In this document: one piece after another, positions 14,301 to 22,714 of the stretch
Layout of the letters: every line of letters starts with the position of its first letter
Numbering within the stretch: position 1 is the stretch's first letter
Assembly: GCA_021738535.1 (NCBI GenBank)
Contig: JAIPBU010000018.1
Location: forward strand, 1 to 64,000
DNA from: Bacteroidales bacterium
GTDB taxonomy: Bacteria; Bacteroidota; Bacteroidia; Bacteroidales; VadinHA17
Direction of reading: 5' to 3'
Length of the DNA stretch: 64,000 bases
Translations under genes and position numbers: made by a program
The notes under the pieces: generated by a model
What the model was told of the DNA's origin: nothing
Databases searched by the model: none
The model's input: only the letters and a program-made list of their open reading frames with translations

Positions 14301-15900
14301 ACCTGCACTGAAACAGTTCCGGCTGCCTCATCAAAGGAAGATGAAGCCAGGCTGAAAGATATCTTTCTTAAATTATCATCATCATTAATTACATAGGTCA
14401 GGGGATGATTAGCACCCAGGTTATATCCGGAAGGTATATTTGAAAGTGAGACAGTAAAATCCTCATCCGTTTCAACATCACTATCAGCGGTAATTGTAAA
14501 ATTAATTGTTTCAGAACTCGTTCCTGCTGTAATTGTGGCGGTTGTTACAGGTATTGCAGTATAGTCAGACCCTGCCAGTGCTGTCCCATCAGCTGTTGAG
14601 TAGTCCACCTGAACATCATTAACAGGAATGAAGTTTAAAACTATATCATCTGTAGTACCTGCAGTTTCAAATTCGCTAACCTCATCAGATGAAAACTGTA
14701 TGGTTGGAATTGCTGTACCAATTGCAAGGTAGGTACCATTTGCTGGATCAATATTATTTGCGCTAAAAAACTCATCAGACCCCGGGGAATTCATTTCATA
14801 GATACTGCAACCGGAGGAAAAGTCACCGTCATCATCCTGCAGCAGCACATACCTGATATATGAAGCGGGCCTGGACGGCAAAAGTGTTGTATCAAAAGTT
14901 ACGGTAAAGTCTCCAATATCACCTGTTTCTTCAAGTATCCATTCACGCTCTAATCTTTGGATATTAACTGCGTCTGCAGGCAGCTCACCTGTAGTCCATG
15001 CGGAGATATCCTGTCCGTCGTGCCCGGTAAATATCCACTCGTCATTATTAAGGTCTCCCGGGTTGCTGAGCTGCAATATTTTATCTGAATAAGCTGCAGT
15101 ATGTGAATCACCGGATATTTGTCCTATACCTGTTATACCGTTTGGATAAGCAGCCTCATTTGAATAAAAATCAACACTGTTGGCAGCGATATCAATATTA
15201 TATTTTGATGCAAGATAGTTTTCAACAACTATTCTTTGGGCAAGGTTGAGATTATTACTAAAAACTATAACCTCTGCAATATCACCACCAAACTGATGGT
15301 TACCAACAGGAAAAGCATTATAAAGAGAACCTAGCACTTGCTGAGTTAAATTGTACTGTGCATCGAATTCAGCAGTGGTCATGTAATACGTATCATATTG
15401 CCATTTAGTATTTGCATCGGCACTTGTAGTATTACTAAGAAAACTGCTGAATGGCTCACCGTTAATTCCATATCGTGCAGTTGTTCCGGAACTAGGGGTT
15501 CCGTCAAAACTAAATCCTTGTAAATTACCACTCCTGGCATCCAGTGCTATATGAATACCTTCACCGTAATTACCCCATAACTGACCAAGATCTGCTGATT
15601 GTTGAAGTGTTGAAGAGACCCTGTAAATAACAAATACTGTATTTGCATTATATGCATGGGAATTGAGAAAGAAATCATCTGTACCATCAAACCTTACTAC
15701 CGGGTAACCGTTAATAGCATTATCAATAAACAGGGGCTGGTAACCCGCTGTCGACTGAGATGCGAAATGGTTATTACCGGAATTATCCGGCCAGTTAATA
15801 TTTATTTGTGAGCCTGTTGATAATCCTGTGATATCATGGGCCCTTAACCATAAAGTATTTGTTGTTTCCGTACCCACACCCGCGGGACCTGTCTGGGCGT
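4300..15900 (-). repeat. Six-fold LamG-like plus Calx-beta super-repeat
   Basis: Six copies of a module of about 1.1 kb, each beginning with a GPxGVG codon block, lie near 15890, 13670, 12175, 9970, 7725 and 5440 (minus-strand starts). Each is followed by a segment with VERExREWxxDETxDIG-like sequence and DDDGDF, then by one to four Calx-beta repeats of about 110 residues. Spacing is therefore about 1.5 to 2.3 kb and varies with the number of Calx-beta units. Protein motifs are conserved but DNA identity is moderate, so the duplications are not recent. Confidence 0.75.
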
Positions 15901-15961
15901 ATGTCTGAACAAATGCAAAAAATGCAATGGCTGTAAGTAAGATTGGATAGCTCTTTCTCAT
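11348..15961 (-). CDS. Giant secreted LamG-like/Calx-beta adhesin, N-terminal segment up to an in-frame TGA
   Basis: This frame of 1537 codons starts with a clear signal peptide (about residues 1-22, ending TYAQ). Three copies of a module follow, starting near residues 23, 764 and 1261. Each opens with a GPxGVG motif and LWLR, continues as a concanavalin/LamG-like fold with a RFDG core, and ends with an (I/V)(I/V)E(N/S)YLA(S/A/V)KYG helix and a GHxxxDxxxW segment. Between modules lie Calx-beta repeats (about 420-760 and 1160-1250), recognisable by TADGTA-, DYT- and DDxxxE-type motifs that bind calcium in known members. The frame ends at TGA 11348-11350 in the middle of module three, not at a domain boundary. 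The same frame then continues to the window edge. This architecture is typical of large Bacteroidota surface adhesins exported by the type IX system. I infer a cell-surface or matrix role; the specific ligand is unknown. Confidence 0.9.
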   Translation of the reverse strand: MRKSYPILLTAIAFFAFVQTYAQTGPAGVGTETTNTLWLRAHDITGLSTGSQININWPDNSGNNHFASQSTAGYQPLFIDNAINGYPVVRFDGTDDFFLNSHAYNANTVFVIYRVSSTLQQSADLGQLWGNYGEGIHIALDARSGNLQGFSFDGTPSSGTTARYGINGEPFSSFLSNTTSADANTKWQYDTYYMTTAEFDAQYNLTQQVLGSLYNAFPVGNHQFGGDIAEVIVFSNNLNLAQRIVVENYLASKYNIDIAANSVDFYSNEAAYPNGITGIGQISGDSHTAAYSDKILQLSNPGDLNNDEWIFTGHDGQDISAWTTGELPADAVNIQRLEREWILEETGDIGDFTVTFDTTLLPSRPASYIRYVLLQDDDGDFSSGCSIYEMNSPGSDEFFSANNIDPANGTYLAIGTAIPTIQFSSDEVSEFETAGTTDDIVLNFIPVNDVQVDYSTADGTALAGSDYTAIPVTTATITAGTSSETINFTITADSDVETDEDFTVSLSNIPSGYNLGANHPLTYVINDDDNLRKISFSLASSSFDEAAGTVSVQVEIPAGTHDPVNPTDVDYRVTGGTAAGGGTDYTLADGTVTIDPLSLNATFDVNIAEDPYDEYDETIIIELHNPVNGNLSSTNPIEHTLTIVDNDGNPSVQFSTSSSDGDESVTPVSVPVELSAISLLDVTVDYTVSGTATIDGDHDLNNGSVVIPAGDLSANITFTVTDDPSPEPVETVVITINNVTNGTIGSQDQHNYTIIDNDSDFGYTGPGGVGDNLSNELWLRADSITAVADGNPLNQWKDISGNAHNASQGTVSNQPLFNDNVINGQPVVSFDGNNDYFQDSHSYSAKTVFSVYEIQTGVQSTSDLGQIWGSYDDDIHLALDGRDEGVFSFDGGGATTARFAKNGSAFSAIYYEDTPNTNPNKWIYDQPELVTVEYQSIVSLTEQSLGYLINPVMYFGGDVAEILVYNIDLNQTRRNIIESYLAAKYGLTVGTDKYGSHPGYNFDVAGIGIESSTDFHIDAMSAGMLRVKDPVGLDNGDYLLIGHNDADYTTWTNTETPSDSLKRIAREWYVSETNDISTVTVAWKEDMMPALPSGGTGYYLLVDDDGDFTSGANAYPLTLNSGYYEAGNLSLDNGDYICLATNGVTLEFSLASSSFSEGSGVVQVEVQMTAILGTDVDFNFTVSGGTATGGATDYTIAASPGTVLSGNTTAFIDITLTDDTDIETDETIILEISGIASGDASPGTVLTHTVTVNDNDFDGYSGPGGVGDDSNNKLWLRTDSLSGFSNDDQVGTWEDFSGNNNDFSQLTAADQPLYKTSVFNGKPVIRFDGSSDFMTGPSIINGNVGRTIFIVGKMASSTGTWDGLLVNLDYPQTGGSGSTYSITAEVAVRVNGNIVFNEGFGTTNTRLLTIRNAAGANVTAVEAYLEGVGLTEASSSGATINTGINGTSIGYSDHVTDYFDGDMAEIIFYDNELNNSQRIIVENYLAVKYGLDISSSSHDYFAYESVHSEDLAGIGQYGAGDYHTAAESAGMLRISNA

Positions 15962-16401
15962 ATCTAGTTAGGTCTTCTTTTACGATATATCATATAAAAA
16001 ACGCACTGTCGCTTATAGACCTGATTACCAGATTGTATTAGCGATAGTTTGTATAACATTTAATTAGTTAAATTCTTCAACTAACATACAGATTGATTAG
16101 TAATAAGAATCTTTCCTATTTTTGACAGGAAAAATACGAATTAAGTTGCATCCATTCATCATATTATAGGCCCCATTTGTCACAATTTATGCACAACTCG
16201 TAAAATTATATCAAAAAGTCCGGCCCTGCAAATATTGCAAAAATTAAAGGGCTTGAAATAATCTTGGTCAAAAAAAATATCAACGCAACTGTATATTACT
16301 GCTCTCCTGCTGTTTACATAATCAAGATGCATAATGAGTCAATAAATCGGAAAAATATTTTCACAAATATAATTTTTGACCTATATTTGCACTCTCATTT
16401 T
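15962..16401. other. Intergenic region between the giant adhesin gene and tRNA-Val
   Basis: This AT-rich stretch of about 440 bp holds the divergent control regions of the adhesin gene (minus) and the tRNA (plus). I found no convincing CAAAnnTA box (the minus-strand -7 type) close to the adhesin start. A TATTTTTG motif lies at 16118-16125 on the plus strand, but nothing obvious begins just after it. No coding frame here looks real. Confidence 0.5.
16358..16389 (+). promoter_or_regulatory. Candidate Bacteroidetes-type promoter of tRNA-Val
   Basis: A TATATTTG box at 16382-16389 fits the TAnnTTTG -7 consensus. A T-rich -33 element at 16358-16361 lies 20 bases upstream. The expected transcription start is a few bases before the tRNA at 16402. 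Confidence 0.55.
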
Positions 16402-16476
16402 GGGTGGTTAGCTCAGCTGGTTCAGAGCACCTGCCTTACAAGCAGGGGGTCACTGGTTCGAATCCAGTACTACCCA
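16402..16476 (+). tRNA. tRNA-Val (anticodon TAC)
   Basis: The sequence folds as a standard cloverleaf. The acceptor stem GGGTGGT pairs with ACTACCC (one G-T pair). The D arm is GCTC...GAGC, the anticodon stem CCTGC/GCAGG encloses loop CTTACAA with anticodon TAC, and the T arm is CTGG-TTCGAAT-CCAG. The discriminator is A at 16476 and no CCA is encoded, as is usual in Bacteroidota. TAC reads valine codons GTA and GTG. Confidence 0.96.
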
Positions 16477-16487
16477 CAGAAAGAAAA

Positions 16488-16520
16488 ACCGGTCCCGAGT
16501 ATTCGGGATCGGTTTTTTTG
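16488..16520 (+). terminator. Rho-independent terminator of tRNA-Val
   Basis: An 11-bp stem (ACCGGTCCCGA with TCGGGATCGGT, one G-T pair) closes a 4-base loop and is followed by seven T residues. It starts 12 bases after the tRNA. Confidence 0.9.
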
Positions 16521-16579
16521 TTTTCATCCCCGTCAAAAGCATGCTTTTGTATTCGGGGAGCAATCCGTATTCTCTATTC

Positions 16580-17485
16580 TTAATTCTCAGCTACTTCCCA
16601 GCCATAATCAATATACTCCCAGTCGAATTCTGCCCCATTTACATTGACCATAAGAAAACCCTCCTGGAGTCTGCCACGGGGACCATTCCACCATGAGGCT
16701 GAAACAGCTCCGCCGGTTATGAAGTGTACCCCTTCAACATAGATGTCTTCCAGGAAATGGAGGTGTCCCTGCAGGACAAGTTTCAGATTGTGCTTTTCAA
16801 ACAATGAAAGCACTTCTTTAGAATTCTTTATTACAATACCATCGCTGTTAGCTGCTGTTGAACCACTCACCAGCTGTGTCTGTACTGAGATAAGAGGAAT
16901 ATGAACGCTAATAGCTACAGGTGTTTTACTATCAACACTTTCCAGGTCTTTTTTAAGCCATTCAACCTGTTCATCATCAACAAATCCGAAATAACCTTTT
17001 CGTCCTTCCCTTTCTTCAACCGAGTCAAGGATATAAAATTTCCAGCCCTTGTGCTCAAATGAGTAATATCTTTCGCCTATTCTTTCCTCGAACATTCGGT
17101 CTCCATATAGAGGATGCGTGGTATCCACACCACTCCCTTCATAGTATCCGAAAACTTCATGATTGCCAAGTGTATTGTAAACAGGCATATCAAAAGATTC
17201 AGCAATTTCATTATAAAGGGTATAAAGTGAATCAGCTCTGGCTTCGGTCTGACCAAGGGCATCCATTATCTGGTCGCCTCCCGTTATTACAAAATCCGGG
17301 GATAACTTATTAACCGTATCTATTGCCTGCATAAAGCCTTCAGCAGCTTTTTTCTCAGGTTGCACATGGATGTCAGTCATAAAAGCAAAACTGAAGGAAT
17401 CAGCGCTTGATTTTTGAGTCGGTTCATTGCAGGAGTTTACAAGGAAAACGGTCAAAGTAAGAATTAAAGTTGAAATCTTTTTCAT
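16580..17485 (-). CDS. Calcineurin-like metallophosphoesterase lipoprotein
   Basis: This 301-residue protein starts with a lipoprotein signal, with the likely lipidated Cys at residue 19 (VNSC). The metal-binding motifs of the calcineurin-like phosphoesterase fold are all visible: DIH (Asp38, His40), GGDQ (Asp71), GNHE (Asn108, His109), a later HIP and the GHLH pair. The enzyme is therefore expected to hydrolyse a phosphoester with a two-metal centre on the periplasmic or outer-membrane side. The substrate cannot be read from sequence; relatives act on cyclic nucleotides, purple-acid-phosphatase type or lipid substrates. It stands alone, convergent with the tRNA unit, and divergent from the CocE-type hydrolase at 17710. 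Confidence 0.88.
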   Translation of the reverse strand: MKKISTLILTLTVFLVNSCNEPTQKSSADSFSFAFMTDIHVQPEKKAAEGFMQAIDTVNKLSPDFVITGGDQIMDALGQTEARADSLYTLYNEIAESFDMPVYNTLGNHEVFGYYEGSGVDTTHPLYGDRMFEERIGERYYSFEHKGWKFYILDSVEEREGRKGYFGFVDDEQVEWLKKDLESVDSKTPVAISVHIPLISVQTQLVSGSTAANSDGIVIKNSKEVLSLFEKHNLKLVLQGHLHFLEDIYVEGVHFITGGAVSASWWNGPRGRLQEGFLMVNVNGAEFDWEYIDYGWEVAEN

Positions 17486-17709
17486 TTATGCATGGTTTAA
17501 ATATGAGAACAATTAATAATAAAATTTCAGAAAAGATACTTATAAAAAGTCAGGTTAAATATAAAACCATATTAATTAAAGTTTAATTCAACGTTATTCT
17601 TTTGCAACTAAGTAGTTTTTTCTGCGTCATTTGAACAAGTTTACATCTCAGCATTATTAAAAACATTCATAAATTTTAAAAGCTCACGCTAGAAAAAAAC
17701 CATACTAAA

Positions 17710-19887
17710 ATGAAAAACCCGATTTTCAGAACCACTATTATTACTGCATTATTAATATTCATATCAGCTTTAAATATTTCGGCACAATCCATTGGTGGAG
17801 ACTGGTACAGCCTTGTAGAGATACAGGGACAGCACCTGCAGCTTAACCTTCATCTTAAAAAGACGGATACCGGTCTTACCGGCACTTTTGATGTTCCGGA
17901 GCAAAATGTTTCAGCAATACCACTTACATCGGTAAGTCTGAATAATGGTGAATTCAGATTTGAGTTTATCCCCGCAGGGTTTTCTTTCAGCGGATTAACC
18001 AATGATGATTACTCAAGCATAATAGGCTATTTTTCGCAGGGTTCATCAAATATAATGACCCGCTTTGTTCGCCAGCCGGTTGAGCTACCGAAAGAAAGTA
18101 TTACTGAAATCAAAAAAATATATGATAAAGAAGAGGTATATATAAAAATGCGGGACGGAATAGAATTGTTTACCTCCATATACAGTCCAAAAAATCCGGT
18201 GGGTAATTCGCCAATACTCCTTTTCCGCACACCCTATAATGCCGAAGCCGGAGGGAAGGATGGCTATAATTTCTTCGTGTCAATTTATCACAGGTTCCTG
18301 GAGGAGGGATATATACTTGTTTTTCAGGATGTAAGAGGCAGATACATGAGTGAAGGCGATTTTGTAAATGTCAGGCCGTATATACCAAATAAGAGAGGAA
18401 ACCAGATTGATGAATCATCCGACACCTATGATACCGTTGAGTGGTTGATCAACAATGTAAAAAACAATAATGGCAAGGTAGGTGTAACAGGCATTTCCTA
18501 TCCTGGTTTTTATGCTACCATGGCCATCCTTGCAGACCACCCTGCAATCAAGGCGGTATCGCCCCAGGCACCGGTAACCAACTGGTTTTTTGGTGACGAT
18601 TGGCATCATAACGGAGCTTTCTTCCTGATTGACGGTTTTAGTTTTTATACCAGTTTTGGTGACCCGCACCCGGGTCAGTCAAGAAGGAACTACCCGCTGA
18701 ATTTCAGTTGGGGTGTTGAAGACAGCTACGAGTATTTCCTGGATATGGGTCCAATAAAGAATACAAGAGAAATCTTCCCTGATTCAGTAAAATACTGGCA
18801 TGAACTTTTTAATCATCCAAACTATGATGATTGGTGGAAGGCAACAGTCCCCCTGCCTCACCTTAAAAATGTCAGCCCGGCCGTAATGACTGTTGGCGGA
18901 TGGTTCGATGCAGAAAACCTTTGGGGGGCACTAAACACATACAAAGCCATAGAAGAGCAGAATAAAAGCTCTCTTGCCAATTACCTCGTGATGGGTCCAT
19001 GGGCTCACGGACAGTGGGCCGCAGACGGGGTTAAGCAACTAGGAAATATTTATTGGGGAGAAAACCTGAATGAGGGTTACCATGAACTGGAAGTTAATTT
19101 TTTTAACCATTATCTTAAAGGCGGGGAACAGAATAATATTACGGAGGCTTATATATACATGACAGGAGAAAATCAGTGGCACAATTATAAAGACTGGCCT
19201 CCACAGGATGCAAAAGCCCGGAAAATATACCTAGGTTCAGGTGGTGCAATATCCTTCTCTGCCCCTTCATCCCTTAACAAATACAGCGAATATATTTCCG
19301 ATCCCGCCAGGCCTGTTCCCTATATGGAAGACGTACATCTCCGGCGCGACCCTGAGTATATGACAGGTGATCAACGCTTTGCTTCAAGGCGTCCGGATGT
19401 ACTGGTTTTTGAAACAGAAACATTGAAAGAAGACCTGACTCTTACCGGCCATTTAAGTGCAGATCTCTTCGTTTCAACAACAGGCACCGATGCCGATTTC
19501 ATAGTCAAAATAATAGATGTCTTTCCAGACCGCATGAATAAACCGGCCGGAGCTGATATTGATGTACCCCTGGGTGGTTACCAGATGCTGGTACGGGGTG
19601 AGGTAATGAGAGGTAAATACAGGACCAGTTTTGAAAAGCCTGAACCTTTTGTTCCAGGTGAAATAACAGAAGTAAACTTCAGTATACCCGATATTGCTCA
19701 TAAATTCAAAAAAGGACATAAACTGATGATACAGGTACAAAGCACCTGGTTTCCACTGGTCGACAGAAATCCTCAAAAGTTTGTAAACATTTACGAATGC
19801 AATGAAGACGACTTTCAAAAAGCTACAATTAAGTTGTATCACGACAGAGAACATCCTTCTTCAATAGAAGTTTTCATTAAAGACTGA
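17710..19887 (+). CDS. CocE/NonD family hydrolase (X-Pro dipeptidyl-peptidase type)
   Basis: The 725-residue protein has a signal peptide (about 1-25, ending ISAQ). A small beta-rich N-terminal domain (about 30-130) follows. An alpha/beta-hydrolase domain then carries the nucleophile in GISYPG (Ser263), the acid in GGWFDAE (Asp400) and the base in GPWAHG (His433). The C-terminal third is the jelly-roll domain of the X-Pro dipeptidyl-peptidase/CocE family, with LTGHLSADLFVSTTGTDADF. The family hydrolyses acyl esters or amides such as cocaine, glutaryl-cephalosporins or Xaa-Pro peptides; the physiological substrate here is unknown. Export suggests a role in peptide or ester breakdown in the periplasm. 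The 224-bp upstream gap probably holds its promoter. Confidence 0.9.
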   Translation: MKNPIFRTTIITALLIFISALNISAQSIGGDWYSLVEIQGQHLQLNLHLKKTDTGLTGTFDVPEQNVSAIPLTSVSLNNGEFRFEFIPAGFSFSGLTNDDYSSIIGYFSQGSSNIMTRFVRQPVELPKESITEIKKIYDKEEVYIKMRDGIELFTSIYSPKNPVGNSPILLFRTPYNAEAGGKDGYNFFVSIYHRFLEEGYILVFQDVRGRYMSEGDFVNVRPYIPNKRGNQIDESSDTYDTVEWLINNVKNNNGKVGVTGISYPGFYATMAILADHPAIKAVSPQAPVTNWFFGDDWHHNGAFFLIDGFSFYTSFGDPHPGQSRRNYPLNFSWGVEDSYEYFLDMGPIKNTREIFPDSVKYWHELFNHPNYDDWWKATVPLPHLKNVSPAVMTVGGWFDAENLWGALNTYKAIEEQNKSSLANYLVMGPWAHGQWAADGVKQLGNIYWGENLNEGYHELEVNFFNHYLKGGEQNNITEAYIYMTGENQWHNYKDWPPQDAKARKIYLGSGGAISFSAPSSLNKYSEYISDPARPVPYMEDVHLRRDPEYMTGDQRFASRRPDVLVFETETLKEDLTLTGHLSADLFVSTTGTDADFIVKIIDVFPDRMNKPAGADIDVPLGGYQMLVRGEVMRGKYRTSFEKPEPFVPGEITEVNFSIPDIAHKFKKGHKLMIQVQSTWFPLVDRNPQKFVNIYECNEDDFQKATIKLYHDREHPSSIEVFIKD

Positions 19888-19956
19888 CAATCATAATACG
19901 GTCGTGAGGCAAATCTCTGCTGATATTTCATATATTTACCTCCTTAAAGATAAATT

Positions 19957-20850
19957 ATGAAAAAGATCAGCAGAAAAGAGTTTTTTCTAAAAACAGGGGC
20001 TGCTTTAAGCAGCCTTGGTCTCATATCAGGCAGGTACAGGGAAGATAAAAAGCAGGAGCCGGAACTTCGTCCATTGGGGAATACCGGCATCCAGGTAACT
20101 CCCCTTTGCTTCGGAGCTTCACGCACAAATGATGAAAGGCTTATAAATTATGCAATTGACAAAGGCATTAATTTCCTGGATACCGGACGCTCATATGCCA
20201 ACGGGAACAATGAGAGACTTGTTGGGAAAGCCATAAGGGGCAGGAGAGAAAGGATAGTTATTCAATCAAAGATGCATCTTTATCCTGATGAATTAGACTA
20301 CAAGGGAAAAGGAAGGCGTGGATTTAATGAGATTAAAAAAGTACTGGAAGACCGAATAGCTGAAAGCCTTCAGGCTCTTAAGACCGACTATATCGATATA
20401 ATGCTGTTTCACAGTGCAAAGGATGAATTCTACACCTTCCACGAAGCTGTACTTGAATTTTATTCTGAACAAAAACAAAAAGGCACGATTAGAGCTCATG
20501 GATTCTCTTCACACGATTTCAGCCTGGGCTTATTAAAGAGAAATAACAAAGACCATTTTTATGATGTTGTAATGCATGCCTTTAATCACAGGGGCGGATT
20601 TACTCACTCTCTATCAGACTGGTCGGCAGAATGGGACCAGGATGTACTTATCAGGGAACTTGACAAAGCTGCAGGTATGGGGAAAGGAATAGTTGCAATG
20701 AAAACATGTTCAGGCGGCCCCTATTCTTTCAACGGAAAAAGTAATGGCGATTACAGGCAGGCAGTGGACTGGGTAATTAACCACCCTTTCATTCATTCGG
20801 CTGCTGTTGCGATGTCTAACTATAACGAGGTCAATGCTTACACGGGCTAA
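19957..20850 (+). CDS. Aldo/keto reductase with twin-arginine-like N-terminus
   Basis: This 297-residue protein carries the aldo/keto reductase barrel with the full catalytic tetrad Asp75, Tyr80, Lys105 and His152. The family reduces carbonyls with NADPH. The first 25 residues (SRKEFFLKTGAALSSLGL) look like a Tat-type leader, but with RK instead of RR, so export is possible, not certain. The protein ends at SNYNEVNAYTG, which is where relatives usually continue for a further helix and sometimes a Cys-rich tail. It may therefore be slightly shortened at the C-terminus. The stop lies only 4 bases from the stop of the convergent nucleotidase gene, consistent with a deletion or fusion junction between the two genes. 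Confidence 0.85.
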   Translation: MKKISRKEFFLKTGAALSSLGLISGRYREDKKQEPELRPLGNTGIQVTPLCFGASRTNDERLINYAIDKGINFLDTGRSYANGNNERLVGKAIRGRRERIVIQSKMHLYPDELDYKGKGRRGFNEIKKVLEDRIAESLQALKTDYIDIMLFHSAKDEFYTFHEAVLEFYSEQKQKGTIRAHGFSSHDFSLGLLKRNNKDHFYDVVMHAFNHRGGFTHSLSDWSAEWDQDVLIRELDKAAGMGKGIVAMKTCSGGPYSFNGKSNGDYRQAVDWVINHPFIHSAAVAMSNYNEVNAYTG

Positions 20851-20854
20851 TCTG

Positions 20855-22666
20855 TTACTCAACAGGCACAAGGCATAAAGAAGGTTCAGCATACCTTTTT
20901 TCGATATCAGAGATTCCATCATTATCTGCATCTTTCATACTCATAAGATATTCAACCAATGCTATCCATTCCTTTCCTTCCTGCAGGCTGTCACCGGTAG
21001 TATCGAAGTCAATAATTGCAGATTTTATATCAGGGATTTCAATACCCTTTATATCCTTTGGCTTAACCCTGATAAGGCCAAATGTCATTTTTTGTATAAT
21101 TCCTATAAATTCAAGCATGTATGAGTTAGCGGTAATTGAATACAAATTTTCATTGTTACGGGATATGTCAACAGGAATCAATTTGCCTTGTTCATTCTTT
21201 ATGCTTATTGATTCTATCTTCCTCAGGAGACCCTTACCGGGGTTATATTTCACTTCAAGACCTGAATAGTAACAGTAGTTTGAAGGAGAAGACTTATATG
21301 CAACAAGCAGTATTTCTATTATTCGTTTCAACTCTTTAGCATTGACATACACCCTTGCAAGCGGATAACCCGGCACCTCATCATCTCCGGAGCCCAGTGA
21401 CATTACCCTGAAAATATCCTGTACACTTTGAACACCGGGTTTTATTCCGTCTCTTATCACTCCGGCCGCGACCATGCCAATATCAGCACCCGCAGCAGAT
21501 TTTTCATTCACATACTCATATACCGCATCTGCTGCCAGAGGACCAAGATTACTTTCACTAAGGCCACCATATTCATCACATTCAAGTTCAAAAACTGTTT
21601 CAACTACCTTATCATCCAATCGGTATCCCGTAACTTCAAATAACTTATCAGAAGTGATACTTTTTTGCCCGAGTATTTGTGCCCTGACATATGGATCACC
21701 TTTAACCTGATCATTAACGGGTATAAGCTTATAATCAACAAGCTTTGCCTGACCCCCTGAAAGCACTATTTCCAGCCGGCCAACATAATGCCCGTAGCTT
21801 TCAGTCTGAACAATAAGAGTATTATTAATTAACAGGGGCTCCTCCAGTCTTGTATGTGTATGACTACTGATAATGATATCAATATCATCGATTTTTTCAG
21901 CGAGTTTTACATCTTCACCACCCCATTCATCCGGACCTGTTGTTTCAAGACCACTATGGGATAAACAAATAATAATATCACAGCCCTGGTTTTTCAGATC
22001 CTTAACTATCTTGCGTGAAGAGCGTGTTACTTTGTCAAATGTGACAGGAGCCGCATATGGAGCAGATTCATCAGCATCGCTTCCCATCAGTGAAAAAAGC
22101 CCGATACGGATCCCGTTTTTTTCTATAATTGTTGATCTTTTTATCACTCCTTCTTTTAACAGTTTCTCCAGATCATCATCACTTTCCTGCTTTTTATCAA
22201 AAACTGCGTTTCCAAGAAGCAATTGAGGAATATCTCCATCCCTGGCAGAATTATTAATTATCGCAGCCAGTCTCCGCGGGCCATAATCAAACTCATGATT
22301 TCCCAGTGCCAGAAAATCATATCCCATTTCTTTCATCAGCGCCATCTGGAATGGATCATATTCTTCCATGTAATGAAAGAAAGTCCCCATTAAAAAATCT
22401 CCAGCATCTACTATTAAGGTAGATGATGGAGACCTTGATTTTTCGTTTTTCAGTATAGTGGCTATCCTGCTGAATCCTCCTACAGTAATATCATTACCCG
22501 TTACAAGGGGAGTATAATTTGATGTAGGGGCATACCCTTCAAGCCTTGAATGCATATCGTTTGTATGGAGAATCACAAGGCCTGGAGAATCCTGGCACAA
22601 TGCAGTGGACATATTGGCTTTCAAAACAAAAAAAACTATGATCAGCAGCAGCCTGTTTCTTTGCAT
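20855..22666 (-). CDS. 5'-nucleotidase/UshA-type bifunctional metallophosphatase
   Basis: The 603-residue protein has a signal peptide (cleavage near residue 24). An N-terminal metallophosphatase domain follows with HTNDMHS (Asp37, His39), DAGD, GNHEFDYG, SHSG and SSHTHTR motifs. The C-terminal 5'-nucleotidase domain (about 340-560) binds the nucleotide and shows GPLAADA and VAAGVIRDGI. Enzymes of this family release phosphate from nucleotides or UDP-sugars in the periplasm. The last 35 residues (DADNDGISDIEKRY) resemble a short calcium-binding type-3-thrombospondin-like motif. It is convergent with the aldo/keto reductase (4-base gap) and about 50 bases downstream of folC on the same strand. 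Confidence 0.9.
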   Translation of the reverse strand: MQRNRLLLIIVFFVLKANMSTALCQDSPGLVILHTNDMHSRLEGYAPTSNYTPLVTGNDITVGGFSRIATILKNEKSRSPSSTLIVDAGDFLMGTFFHYMEEYDPFQMALMKEMGYDFLALGNHEFDYGPRRLAAIINNSARDGDIPQLLLGNAVFDKKQESDDDLEKLLKEGVIKRSTIIEKNGIRIGLFSLMGSDADESAPYAAPVTFDKVTRSSRKIVKDLKNQGCDIIICLSHSGLETTGPDEWGGEDVKLAEKIDDIDIIISSHTHTRLEEPLLINNTLIVQTESYGHYVGRLEIVLSGGQAKLVDYKLIPVNDQVKGDPYVRAQILGQKSITSDKLFEVTGYRLDDKVVETVFELECDEYGGLSESNLGPLAADAVYEYVNEKSAAGADIGMVAAGVIRDGIKPGVQSVQDIFRVMSLGSGDDEVPGYPLARVYVNAKELKRIIEILLVAYKSSPSNYCYYSGLEVKYNPGKGLLRKIESISIKNEQGKLIPVDISRNNENLYSITANSYMLEFIGIIQKMTFGLIRVKPKDIKGIEIPDIKSAIIDFDTTGDSLQEGKEWIALVEYLMSMKDADNDGISDIEKRYAEPSLCLVPVE

Positions 22667-22714
22667 CAGAAAAATATTGAATTAAATAATATCTTAGTCA
22701 CTATAAATATAATA

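Noticed and set aside
16118-16125. TATTTTTG box on the plus strand in the 440-bp gap
   Set aside because: No gene or RNA begins at the expected distance, and it is more than 270 bases from the tRNA, which has a better box.
16264-16647. 127-codon plus-strand frame near tRNA-Val
   Set aside because: It runs through the tRNA gene and its terminator, and its protein has no domain or sensible composition.
17593-17603. TTCTTTTG-like box upstream of the CocE-type gene
   Set aside because: It misses the TA of the consensus and lies about 105 bases before the ATG, so support is too weak.
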